Source: Balanoglossus misakiensis (lineage: Eukaryota > Hemichordata). From it: 64,000 nt of DNA. Location: NCBI GenBank assembly GCA_040954595.2, contig CM082589.2:3472001-3536000 (forward strand), written 5' to 3'. The position numbers and the translations under genes were made by a program. Position 1 is the stretch's first letter. Each line of letters begins with the position of its first letter. Below, piece after piece: positions 1-11,700 of the stretch. The notes under the pieces were generated by a model that worked only from the letters and a program-made list of their open reading frames with translations, was not told the DNA's origin and made no database searches.

Positions 1-1
1 A

Positions 2-76
2 TGGAATCAAGATTTCGTTGACAAGTACTACCGCTGCAATCAGCTGAAAGAATTGTCAATGAAATCACCGAGGTAG
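2..76 (+). CDS. Possible C-terminal coding fragment of an upstream gene
   Basis: The second reading frame is open from the window edge for 24 codons (beginning WNQDFVDKYY, ending ELSMKSPR) and stops at TAG 74-76. An AATAAA lies 24 bases after the stop (100-105), as expected at a 3' gene end. The TAG also overlaps a possible splice donor (AG|GTAGTA), so this could be an internal exon instead. I do not recognise the family. It could be chance, since only 72 coding bases are visible. Confidence 0.25.
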   Translation, partial: WNQDFVDKYYRCNQLKELSMKSPR

Positions 77-1924
77 TATGAGTCCATTGATAAAACTATA
101 ATAAAAAATTACAGGTCACGTGCTATTTAACAGGTCATAATATTTTTCCACGGACAATGTGTAATCTCGTGATATGTTCATAGTGAAGTCACGTGTTCTG
201 CGTTCAAAGCTGGCAATTGTAATTTGTTTACACGTGAACTCAAACCAGGTGCAATACATACAGCATACTGCTTTATGGTCGTGAATTGTAAAATTTGTTA
301 ATATGTCTTGTTGTTATCATTTATATTTAATTTATTAAGAATCTGATGTTTGTCTTATTTTTACTGTCACTCAGCTGACATGTTTTATTCTGTACAAAGA
401 TTCATCTGTTTAAATAGATATTCAACTTTCTCAGAAGAAAAAAAAATATTTGTACTTTTTGACAAGGGAGGTTTTCCTTTTTTTCTTACTTGCATTTTTC
501 TGGCTACAGCTACTGTTCATGACCAGATTCGTCACCGTTAATCATGTTAAGTCGTCTAAATTCTTCTTCAGTACCTTACAAGAGATTCAAGGTTATAACC
601 TCTTTGATTGGACACGAGATTTATGACGTCACAGTTTGTCAAGATCCAACCGGATGTGACGTATTGGCAATCATGGTGAGCCTCGATCGCATTTCCGTTG
701 AAGAGAACAGTCATGAAATTTAGACCAAACCGTTATTAAATCAGATCAGTAGTTTGTAGACTTAAAGTATTTGTAATAGATTACGAAATCTAACCTTAAC
801 CTTCTCTCACACATTCCTACATTTCATCACCACTTGTAATCTTACTGAAAGTAGTCAACTTTACACTGGAGCTAGTCAACGTTAAACAGGAAGTAGTCAA
901 CTTTACACCGGAAGTAGTCAACTTTAAACAGGAAGTTCTGAATGGCGTGTTGACCATGCCGCGTAAGTGTGGAAGTAGCTGTCACAAAAATGTGTTTATA
1001 GCGTATCTACTCTCAGCCTGGATCTTTTGCTACGATTTGTTTGTTTGGCGTCTCCCATTCTCCTTCCTCTAGGTTCGAACAGAAAACAAGTTTTGATGTG
1101 TCCGTCTGTCATTCTTAGTGTGTTGCAACTTGATCAATTACAGGGTTTACCGTATTACAAGCAATTATCTGCATCTAGGTCGATTGAAAACTTAAAAATC
1201 ATCAGCCAATTACTGTCTTCTGTTCAAGAGAACGTGAAACTACCCTGTTACCACGGGTAGATGTCTTAAATACTTCCCTAGGTGGTTCATAGGTCAAGGG
1301 TTATTTGAAACACAAAGAACGCTGCCATTTGTTGTACAGTTTGTCTCCTTTCAAGTCATGTACATCTCCTCATCTGTTTTGAGTGTATTTTTTATTTTCC
1401 GTCAATCGACAAATGTTGCTGAATTCATTCTAAACTTCACCCAAACTCAGATAACATCTGCTTCGATGGATTTTCTCTTTCTATACAAGTTCAATTTCAA
1501 AATAAATCAATATACACATCACACTTTTTGTAAACTCCTCTTTCAATCCCATAATGCATCAGTCCCCATCTTTATCAGTATTTCTACAACTTGCAAAAAC
1601 AAATAAAAAGTGATTGTGATTTTACAGAATCTATTGCGTTGGTATTGATTTTTTGTGCGATGCGTGGAATTATGGGAACGTCTGATTTAAAGCCTGAAAT
1701 ATGTGGAGTTTCCAACGTGTGTGTGCGCATATTACGATGGCTGCGATGGTAGAAGACTTGATCAAGTAATTACAGTCTCTGGTGATATCATACGTTGCAA
1801 ATCTTCACCTTATCTCCGGAAATTTATCAGATAAACAGGAGTGTTAAACGAAAGAACTGACTGATTATATTTTGGTTGTTGTGGTGTCATGAAAATACAA
1901 AGACAGGTATCGTACAACAAAGTC
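77..1924. other. Intergenic, no gene seen
   Basis: AT-rich sequence with only short ORFs that show no splice context or recognisable protein. The only structured element I see is the 21-bp minisatellite near base 850. Confidence 0.6.
847..936. repeat. 21-bp minisatellite, about 4.3 copies
   Basis: Units start at 847, 868, 889 and 910, with a partial unit at 931. The core is GGAAGTAGTCAACTTTAMAC. Units 1 and 3 share one variant (TTACAC) and units 2 and 4 another (TTAAACA), which suggests a 42-bp higher-order duplication. Confidence 0.75.
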
Positions 1925-1942
1925 AAATTGAAATGTATCACT

Positions 1943-1948
1943 TTTATT
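1943..1948 (-). terminator. Candidate poly(A) signal of the minus-strand FOXRED2-like gene
   Basis: The plus strand reads TTTATT, so the minus strand reads AATAAA about 230 bases after the stop codon at 2176. It fits a short 3' UTR. Such hexamers are common by chance in AT-rich DNA. Confidence 0.35.
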
Positions 1949-2175
1949 TCTAAGAAGAAATACTGTCAAAGGCACATCACGTCGTTTTGAGTTGTACTAA
2001 ACGGAACAACCTACATTGCATGCAAAATATCAAAAGCCGCAGACGACTTCTTCAGATTGTAACTCGACATTGAAAATGTCTCTTATTTTAGAAAAACGAT
2101 AGATCTCGAGTAAATGCATTGGTCTTGCTGTTCACTGGAGGTAAAGTTCTGCCATGCAAAGTGCAATGACCTCGT

Positions 2176-5100
2176 TCATTCCACCAAGCCCAGTTTGCAT
2201 TCTGATTTCACCATCTTGGCGGACAATTCAGCTCTGCGTTTCTCTTCAATCTCTTCCTGGGTCCATGGCCTGTAGTTCTTTCTCCATTCCTCCTCTGGGA
2301 AGAGTCTCTCGAAGTGATCACCACGTCCCAGACCAATCTGATGTAAAATAATAAACAAAACCGTTACACATACACGTACCACTTGTTACGTAAGAGAAGT
2401 TTTCTATTGTTTTCGCGGCCAGGTGCACATATGTTTATTTCTCTATTTAACATACTAGCGTGACCAGGTGTTAGTTTTTGGTCGTGTCAAAACAATCCAG
2501 TGCCACGTTGTCGTGTGACTCATTTTGATTCTAGTCTGGTAGCAGTGCCGTCACCTTGGAGTTTTGGGAGCCCACCGTACGGAGTTTGCCTGTCGACTGT
2601 GGTAGCTGAAGATTGACACTGCCGAAGGGACTTGGTGAAGCCGTGGTGGATGTTTATGAGGACGCCGCGTGGAATTTGGGAGCCGTCCTGAGGGAGCGCG
2701 TCTCCGTGTCACTGTGGAACTGTATTTGAGGTAATACGTATCTGTCTTTTGTATACTAGCGTTAAACGGACAGAAAGGCCATTATGTAATGGCTATTACC
2801 ATTATGTCCACACGTCATCACTCGCATTATGATGTGAGGTGTGTCTTATTACACCCTATCGGCAGAGGGCGCTCTCCGATACCAAGACATATCGGCGCTT
2901 ACCTGTCTATGAAGTAAATTCTTGAGTTTATTGGTGAACCTGTAGGGGTTGTTGTCGCCCTCAAAGATCTTCTTGTCCGCCCTGACCACCAACGAACCGC
3001 CCAGGTGGAGTTCTTCTTGGAGGACGCCGCGTTTGTACGAGTAGTAGACGCCCTGGGGGAAGGCCGTGCAATTGCAGTCGCGTGGGTTCATGTCGCCGGG
3101 TTTGAAGAATTCTGTCACGCTCATTTTGGGAAATCTGCGAAGAAAATCATCATAAAAAGTGTATATGAATTCAGTTGTTGCAATTGTTCGTTTAATTGCT
3201 GGTTATTCTCCGTCACAGACGCCACTGTCTTTGTACCCCCGCTGTCTCTGGTTTCTCCTATATTTGTTTCAATGGATCAAGACACAATGGAAGCGAATAC
3301 TTACTTGTGGTGACTGTCTTCGATCGTCACTACAATCATGTTCTCCTGGCTCTTGAAGAAGTCGTTGTTTAAGACCCATTCACGTGGCAATTCGTAATAA
3401 TATTCCGCAACCCCACCCATCTTTTCTTGTCCATCTGCAAGAGACATAGTGTATATTGGTTTTTGATATCGATATATTGGTTTTTGATATTGATAAATAT
3501 CATAAAAGCGATAGAGCTGACGTGCACGAAAAAGGTGTACGTTCTACATACCCTGCTTGCTCTTGCCATCTGGTTTTATTACCATGACGTCACATAAGTA
3601 TCCCTGCCCCATCTGATACAGAGCGGAAGTTGTACTCACACGTTCTGAAATAGAATATACATGTAGAGCGTTATTCGTGGATACCATTCATTTCAATGAG
3701 ACATTGGTGAAACTTATCAAGAACATTGCACATATTAACCCTTTCATCCCCATTTCCCCGTATAGAGGGCCAACTTCCCCCAATAGACAACAGATTTTGA
3801 CCAAACCATGATGTTCGAAAAGGGGGTGTTGAGCCAGGATTACTAACCAATCATGAACTTGGAGAGTTCCTCCGATTCAATTGAGTTGAAACTCTTTTTC
3901 CACAACTCGTCATGGTCGTAGCGGGCGCCGAGCATGTTGCACAAGGTACGGACGTTGTATCGGAAGCCGTGAATGAAACCGGAAGCCGCTCTCCGGTCAC
4001 GTGACTGCATAGATGTGCCGATGAAGAAGAGATCCGGGACCGTTGTCTGCCAGTGTTCGTCCAGAACGACATATTTGCCCTCGGTGTGAGTTTCTGAAAT
4101 AAGTGAAAAACATCATGTTAAAATTTCGATCAGACCGCGACATCACAAGGGTACATCATTATAGCGATGCTCTTGTACAACAAAGGGGCAAATACTAGTA
4201 GCTTACCTGGCTTACAGGTTTCATCAAACATGTCAATATTGACGAACTTCCATCCTGTCGCCAGAATGACTTTGTCGTAGCCCTTGCTGGTGAAAGTTGC
4301 GGTGCCTGGTGGGTCCCAGTGGGGCAGTTCCATCTCGAAGGTCTGCGTGATTGTACCGTCAGCCTCTCGGACGAACTTCTTGGTGTCGCACTGGCGGAGA
4401 GCGTGGAGGGATTTCAGATGGTACATGTCGAGGACGTTGTTGTTGACGGCTCTCAGATGACCCACGAAGTGAGTGTCCCACGCCAACTTGACAGGTGTGC
4501 GCGTGCACATGTGAATCATAGCTGCACTAGCGGCCAAATGATCTGCACACTGCATTGAAGAAATCAAATATTAGTTTATGGGATTTGTGCATGCATGTAT
4601 AGATAACATACAGAAATACAGTATGGACAGCTATATGTCAGGGAGTTCACGAACAATACCATATCATCTTACCTCGAAGGCACTATTGCCGCCACCCAAG
4701 ATCAAAACCTTCTTGTTTTCATACTCCTTCAAATCCAGAGTATGTTCTTGATAGGTGTCCGCCACCTCGATGCCTTCAATATCCGGCACATTGGGCAGAG
4801 CTGGACCGGTGCCAACAATCAGAACTTTGCAGGTGAAGACTTTCCCGTTCTGGTCGGTGATGGTGAAACGGGACGGGTGTCTCTTGTCTTGGGCGGCTTC
4901 TCTGTGCACTTTGACGATGTTGGTGTTGAGACGCACCTTCAGGTTGAACTTCTTGGAAAAATCACGTAAATAACTGAAATTGAAAAAAAAAATATGAACA
5001 CTCGCTACTTGTACGTCGTGTAATGGACGAAAACATTACATTACATCACAATCTGTCATGGAGGTAGTTCTAAGAGAGCGTGGATCTACCAAAAGAACTT

Positions 5101-5639
5101 ACTCAACCAGAAGGCCCGCATCCGGAAACAGTTCATCCGAATAATCACAGAACGAGATGTCGTCTTCGTCACAGACCAGAGAATTCCAGTCATGGCGGAG
5201 ATTGAATTCTCTCTCCTCGAAGAAGTTGTGCTTCTTGTTGATGGAGATCAGAGTGCGATGACGCGGGTACGTCTGGTAGAAGGAACCGACGCTATCGTTC
5301 CTCTCCAGGACGATGTAATCTTTGCCCGCCTTCTCCATGCAGTAGGCCATCTGGACGCCGGCGGGACCGGCTCCGATGACGATGTATTCATAGTCTACGA
5401 AAGAAGGAAAGCAAGGATTCGTATTGTAAGACCATGGCGGTGCTCTGTAGTACGTGGTGGGGTTTTAGCAAGAAGGTGAGCTGACAGCAGATCCGCTGCA
5501 GAAAGTTGTTTGGGCATTTATGCAAACGGGCTGCATGCGAACACCAGTCAACCTTGCTGCAGTTTAGTAGCCCGTGGTTTTTCCTGGAGCTTTGAGTGTT
5601 AGACGGAAAATACTAGTAACACTTACCTGTTTTCTCCAT
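2176..5639 (-). CDS. FOXRED2-like FAD-dependent oxidoreductase, copy 1 (603 aa, 9 coding exons)
   Basis: Exons in transcript order: 5639-5627, 5394-5103, 4973-4673, 4549-4207, 4093-3848, 3644-3552, 3434-3305, 3134-2903, 2337-2176. All introns are GT-AG, phases agree, and the coding sum is 1,812 nt. The start ATG follows GCC and precedes G, a good context. The protein opens MEKTDYEYIVIGAGPAGVQ, an FAD-binding Rossmann motif (GAGPAG) at residues 12-17. A second dinucleotide-binding motif (GGGNSAFE) ends exon 3 near residue 200, as in flavin monooxygenase-like NADPH sites. The blocks YPRHRTLISINKKHN and THFVGHLRAVNNN resemble human FOXRED2 (ERFAD), an ER flavoprotein linked to ERAD. Unlike human FOXRED2, no signal peptide or KDEL-like tail is visible (it ends CKLGLVE), so the compartment and substrate are unknown. 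The last intron (2338-2902) holds a GC-rich stretch (about 2520-2735) that I cannot assign. Confidence 0.9.
3735..3826. mobile_element. Dispersed TTAACCCTTTCA palindromic MITE, copy 1
   Basis: A block opening TTAACCCTTTCATCCCC and carrying GACCAAACCATG, then GAAAAGGG, lies inside the intron between the 3848 and 3644 exon ends. The same layout recurs at 17361, 19351, 30481 and 45600. TTAA next to CCCTTT termini recalls piggyBac-type ends; this is inference. Confidence 0.55.
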
Positions 5640-5950
5640 GGCTATTCGTGAGCTGGTTGACCAACTTCGTCTTTCCACCAGGATATTGTCTGCGTTACTA
5701 CGGCCGACTCAACTGACAATGTCCAAAATCGCGTGATGTTAGGGAAACTATATATGTCCAGCGCCAAAAGGTGACATTTGCATACTAATCCCCGCGGAAC
5801 AATCAATCTGACCAGTGTGATTGCTAGATATTGAATTTGCATACAAAATGTCAGCGCTGTCAATCAAAAAAGTTTATCTTCCCTGATGGCATGACGGGAT
5901 AGCGTCCTCATGGAGCGATTTTCCTTTGTTTATGGCTTTATTATCAAGTG

Positions 5951-6076
5951 TCGAGACAATATTTACTAAAATCTTTAGGTTATGAAACTAATTTTTGGTG
6001 GTGTTGTGTAACTGAAATAATTTTGACCATTGGGGTCACGGTCAGGGTAGCTCAGAAGGTCATATTTTGAAATGCA
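5951..6076 (+). repeat. Direct repeat, copy A (about 126 bp)
   Basis: Shares long blocks with 6661-6787, including AATCTTTAGGTTATGAAACT, ATTGGGGTCACGGTCAGGGT and GGTCATATTTTGAAA. The copies differ by scattered substitutions, so the duplication is not recent. Confidence 0.8.
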
Positions 6077-6660
6077 GTTTGAGTAGTAAAAAGGAATATA
6101 CCTTGTTATTTCAAAATTGTTCTAAAATATCAAAAGTATCCGCTGCAAAATGAATTAGCACAACAATTGTGCCCCCAAAGGTAGCTCCGCCACAGAACAA
6201 TAATTTTTGAAGGTCGCTAATATTTCTAAAATAGCCATTGCCACGACTAATTTTCTGATCGTATTCATATCATTTCCACGCAAAATTCTTCATGGTTCTG
6301 AAGTTGTGATGCTTGTGGTGTTTTGATTCTCGCCTGATGTGTACGTGCGTCGAAATTTAATGTGTTCATTCCAAACTTGGTACGACTCTCTGATTAAAAA
6401 GCTTTAAAAAAAGTCTAAAACAACTTTTTAACTTGACGTTGACAATGAGCTGCCTCAATCATCGACCTCGACAATTTTTGACCCTCGCCCCACTGTCAGC
6501 CCAACTTTCGGTCACATCTCGCCAAGAGAACAGAAATGTTGCAAAAAATATGGGGATTTGGGTTTTTCTCTTAGAGTACCTCCATGGGTTTGTGCAGAAA
6601 AGCCGCTTGATCAAAAACAACGTCCTCGCGAATGCGAGATTTATGTCCTCATAAACAAAT

Positions 6661-6787
6661 GACGAGACAATATTGACTCAAATCTTTAGGTTATGAAACT
6701 AATTTTTGGCAGCGTTGTGTAACCGACATAATTTTGACTATTGGGGTCACGGTCAGGGTGGCACACCGAGGTCATATTTTGAAAAGC
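6661..6787 (+). repeat. Direct repeat, copy B
   Basis: Second copy of the 5951-6076 block, same orientation, 710 bp downstream. Flanking sequences do not match, so this is either a dispersed repeat present twice or an old local duplication. Confidence 0.8.
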
Positions 6788-8419
6788 TTTCGTTCATTTT
6801 GAAAAAAAAATGAAATATATCTTTTTATTTCAATTTTGGTCGTTTTCATGTAAAGCCCCTTGTATACAGTAGACTCTTGTGGTACAACCATTGACCCGCG
6901 CTGTCTGTGGTTGTACCCCAGACCACGGTCCCCCCGCACACCGTGCCCAGACCTACACAGCTTTATTTTTCAGCTATTGCAAGTAATTCATGGACAGTCT
7001 GTCTATGATAAAATCACTACCGAGAAATCTTGGAAGGTCGTGGCCATTATATTTCGGCGAAATGAAGACGGCCACTTGTCGTTTCTGAGAAGGCCCCAAT
7101 CATGGTGGCATAATTTTTGCGACGTTCCTGACATGTCAGAACGAGGCTCTGGACTTGACCGTACGACACTTAATTTGCTTGCTGAATGCTATTGTTGAGT
7201 CGCTATCAATTGTATCAGAAGATGCCACCACGTGTGATATCTTCTTGTGGTGTTCCTCGATTGTCAACGATTATTCCTATTTGCACCTTGGATTCATCTC
7301 AAGATAGTACATCCGTGTTTGCACCAAAAGGGGTCATTGCTCGCTCTACACCAACTACGCCATCAACCACTGTCTGTGAATCGCTGCTAAACCCAAGCTC
7401 TGTGGATCGAATTATGCAGTTTTTCAAAGCAAAGAATCCTTTAACCCCCCCCCCCCCCAATACCTTTGATTTATTGGCCGCCAGGCCTATAGCTCGAGGT
7501 GTAAAACCCCATGTGGCCTGGACTATTTCAGTTGATCTATCCAGGAACATTGACCCCTCAAATCAAAGAATTCAGGTTCTTGGCTACATCGTTAGATACA
7601 CAATCAATCGTTGCCACACTCATTCCATTGTTGAGAGACCAATTCCATACCAAGCCAGTTCGGGACGTGATAAGATGATTACTTAGATTTCAGCTGTAGG
7701 ATTTTGAGTTGATTGTTTCCAAGTAAAACGTTTCTGTAAACCTCTCGATCCACGCCACCGTTTTTATTTCACACGATGGTGGTGAATTTCAACATTTGTA
7801 GTTAGATGCGGGTGAACCATAGACCTATACAGGTGAACTGGAATAAAACAGATTCGGCTTCTACCAGCGCGTGTCCGAACACGAACCAACAAACGAATTT
7901 GCTTCCCTACGCGATTATTAAATTCCTTCAAGGCACACAATGATTGAAGATAAAGAGCAAAACAATTATCAGACACGAGTTTAATTTCAAGGATGACCAT
8001 AGAATCATCAGTGACTTTTAAAACCGAATGATAAGAAAACTTACTTGTTTTTGTTTTATTTTTGTGTTTTTTATCACTGTACGTTATTTTATTTATACAG
8101 CCAGAGATAAGACACAAGGGTGACCTAACTCTCTAATGACATTCGAAATGCCAAAGGTGAAGCAGAGTACAATAGTCATTATACGCTGTCCTAATCTTAT
8201 CTAATTATCACGCATGTCCACGGGAATCTCGATTCAAATGTTGGCGGAATTTCTTTGGACGCGTTCGCTGCGCTGATTGGCCGCCGAAGGTTGTAAGTAA
8301 ACAGCGTGTACGAAGCTCCTCCCACGTATGATTGTCAACACCTTGGCATTTAAACATTGCGTTAGCTCCGCCCACCGGACTGTGCAAATCTGCCGGCCTA
8401 CATAAGCCACGGACTGCGG

Positions 8420-8508
8420 AGATTGGACTTCATTCTCTATCGAAACGTTCACCGTTGCATAGGGAATCATTGGCAAACCTGCTAACTCTACCGAGTGCTT
8501 TGAACCAG
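8420..8508 (+). other. Candidate non-coding 5' UTR exon of FOXRED2-like copy 2
   Basis: A donor-like site (GAACCAG|GTATGC) at 8508/8509 precedes a strong acceptor (TTCCATTTACAG) at 8732. The acceptor opens an exon (8733-8782) containing the start codon. The transcription start is not determined; 8420 is only an approximate boundary. Confidence 0.4.
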
Positions 8509-8766
8509 GTATGCGGGGCTTTTTGTATTGCGACCAAATTTTCTGAACTGATGACGCGTCATTGCTGATGTGTGAATTTTCCACACACATCTATGAATTT
8601 GTATGAAAATGTCTTCGTCGAAAATTGCATGGGCTAAGACTTTCTGACTTGTCATGCTCTCTGATTATCATCGATTTGAAAAAGTCGACTTCGCTGGCAA
8701 TCTTCTAACCCAAATCTTGCTTCCATTTACAGAACTTCGTTGCTTGGATTAAGATAACCACTGACA

Positions 8767-11700
8767 ATGGCCGAAAAGACAGGTAAGTTCTCTTTCAATG
8801 AATTGTAAAATTTGCAGCACCTCCAGGGTGGCAACCGGGCAACTCGGCCAGCTCAATGCCGGCGGCAGACTCGGCCAATCGACGTGGATGGTTCACTTGT
8901 GTCCCGGGTACCTCTGGTTGCGAAGTTCGGTTCCGTGAATTTTCATCAGCGCATCAAAGTACTCGGGCGACGTCAACTTGGCATGTTAGTCGTCGCGGCG
9001 AACTGTCGCTCTGCGTACTTTGATTCAAAATCACGCGTTCACACTTTCTTTTCTCCACAGACTATGAGTACATAGTGGTAGGCGCTGGCCCAGCCGGCGT
9101 TCAGATTGCCTACTACATGGAGAAATACAAGATGGACTATCTTGTAGTGGAGAGAGCCGACGGACCGGGTTCCTTCTACCGTAAATACCCCCGTCACCGT
9201 AACCTCATCTCCCTCAACAAGAAGTACAACATCTTCCCGGAGGCCGAGTTCAACATGCGTCACGACTGGAACTCGTTGCTATGCGACGAAGAGGACCCTC
9301 TGCTGTTTACTAACTACACGGATGAGCTCTTCCCAAATGCTGGTATTCTAGTCAAGTAAGTACCAGCTAGAATTATAACAGTAATAGCTGATGTTTTGCG
9401 ACAATCACATGAAAGATGAGCTCTTCCCAAATGCTGGTATTCTAGTCAAGTAAGTGCCAGCTAGAATTATAACAGCAATAGCAGATGTTTTGCGACAATC
9501 ACATGACAGATGAGCTCTTCCCAAATGCTGGTATTCTAGTCAAGTAAGTGCCAGCTAGAATTATAACAGCAATAGCAGATGTTTTGCGACAATCACATGA
9601 CAGCTTAGAGAAAGTCAGCGCACTTCTCAACGACATACAGAACAGTTTCCCGAGGTCCCATTTCCAGTGTGCCGCGAACATGTAGTAGTTCTTCGCTGTG
9701 GCTCACGGTCATTTTTCAAAGTAATGCACGTTAACTGTTTTCATTTCCAGGTACATGGAAGATTTCTGCAAGAAATACAAAACCAACATCCGTTACAACA
9801 CCAACGTCACCAACGTGCACCGAGACGAGAAGAACGACGGTCACAGATCCAGATCCAGGTTCACCGTGACCGACGACAAGGGCAACAAGTTCACCTGCCG
9901 AGTTCTGATGATCGGCACCGGGCCCATTCTGCCGCACAACCCAGAGATTCCCGGCATTGAGCTCATCGACTCTTATCAGGAACATTCCTTGGACTTGGAG
10001 GAATACAAGAACAAGAAAGTGTGCATACTCGGAGGTGGCAATAGCGCTTTTGAGGTGAGTTCAGTCATTATGGTTCGGTGCAGTTTCGTTGGTTAGAGCA
10101 TAGACAGTGTGGTCAGGGCACCATGGACCCTGGTTAGAGCGCCGCTAGTGTCAGTCGGTGCCAAGAGCTTTTGTTTTTATTTTGGAAACAGTGCTGTGCA
10201 GTACGTGGGGAAAATAGGTTAAACCAAATGTATACAAATCAACCAAAACTGACTGAAATTTGAATCGCTATTTGCATTCCAGGTTGCTGATTATTTAGCA
10301 GGCAGCGCTGGACTGATTCACCTGTTCAACAGGAACCCAGTCAAATTCGCCTGGGACACTCACTTCGTGGGTCATCTGAGAGCCGTCAACAACAACGTCC
10401 TCGACATGTACCATCTGAAGTCCCTCCACGCCTTGCGTCAGTGCGAGGCCACCAGAGTCTGGAAGACCGAAGACGGCAAATTCAGCATCGAGTACGACAT
10501 GCACCTGCCAAACTGGGATCCACCAGGCACCGGTCGCTTCGTCACCAGCGGGTACGACAAGATCATCTCCTGCACTGGCTGGAAGTTCATCAACATTGGA
10601 ATGTTCGACGAGTCGTGCAAACCAGGTAAATATGTCTAAACCTCCCGAATCATGCAATTACTTTCAGTTCGGCTTTGCTTATCATTGGGAACAGGTCACA
10701 TGACGTTGCCACTCATTTTTGGTCATTTTTATTTCAGAAACCCACACTGAAGGCAAATACCCGATCCTGGACGAACACTGGCAGTCCACTGTATCCGACA
10801 TGTATATTATTGGAACAGCTATGCAGGCACGTGACAGACGAGCTGCCTCCGGCTTCATCCACGGTTTCCGCTACAACTGTCGCAGTCTCGCCAATATGTT
10901 GCGTAACACCTATGATGGCCAGGGATTAAACAAGGTGGTGTTCAGCCCCATCAACCAGGAAGAAGTTTGCAACTGGATCATCAGTAAGTATTCTATTATA
11001 TGAACACAGATTGGGTAACTGATTATTGTAAAGTTCAAATTGGCCGTGCAGCAACTTTTCGTTGATCAAGCGCCATAATGCGGCCTTCCATTATTCAAGT
11101 CGCCTATGCAAATTTAGCTACGGTAACCATGTATTTTCAGTGGTTGGCAGACGCGAAACACATGCATACCCATGCGCCATCATGTGTTCTATATAACATG
11201 AAGATACGCCACTTAAGCCATGTGGACATATGACAATGTAAATTGGAGGGGGTCGTATACCTTTAACTCAAGTGCGTCTAATTTTCCCGCAGAACACGTC
11301 AGCGTCGTCTCGGCCCTTTACCAAATGGGACAGGGTTATCTCTGTGACGTCATGCTCATCACACCCGAAGAAGACGGCCGAGGTGACAAACCCACTGCCG
11401 GCCGGGTCGAGTACTTCCGAGAACTCCCACAAGCTTGGGTGAAGAAACAAGACTGGTTTATGGACGCCAAACTGGCAGTCATTGTGACAATTGAAGATAC
11501 CATTAACAAGTAAGTTCACTTAAATTCGCTGGTGTCATTTTCTGAGCCATTTTGCGGACATGCCTGAAACTACAGTGGCAGGCGCACCACGCCCTCATAC
11601 ACCATAGAAAAAAAGAGGCGAGAGTGCCCAGTTTATTTGCGACTGTACCAGGACGGGATTTCACTCCACCAAAGTTTCGTCCAAGAGTCCAATGTTTTCT

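Larger units (their letters stand above)
5640..8399. other. Divergent intergenic region between the two FOXRED2-like genes
   Basis: About 3.1 kb separates the two start codons and should hold both promoters. It contains a duplicated 126-bp block (see 5951 and 6661) and a C10 run near 7446. Two open frames (6860-7198 and 7186-7686, plus) have no recognisable domain, biased composition or splice context, and I treat them as chance. No TATA box is convincing. Confidence 0.5.

Noticed and set aside
2520-2735. GC-rich plus-strand segment ending in GAGGTAATACG inside a minus-strand intron
   Set aside because: Looks exon-like in composition, but no open frame with an acceptor or recognisable product. 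Left unassigned.
7442-7458. C-homopolymer as a functional site
   Set aside because: A simple homopolymer without surrounding structure; common in this genome along with G runs.
6860-7686. Two overlapping plus-strand ORFs of 112 and 166 aa between the FOXRED2-like genes
   Set aside because: No domain, no splice or promoter context, and the second runs through a C10 tract. Length is within chance for this region.
10081-10170. tRNA-like words (GGTTAGAGCGCCGC) in a FOXRED2-like intron
   Set aside because: No paired acceptor stem, anticodon arm or B box could be found, so neither a tRNA nor a tRNA-derived SINE is supported.
10295-10657. 120-aa minus-strand ORF over the FOXRED2-like copy 2
   Set aside because: Antisense shadow of exon 4; the plus strand has the conserved FOXRED2-like sequence and splice junctions.
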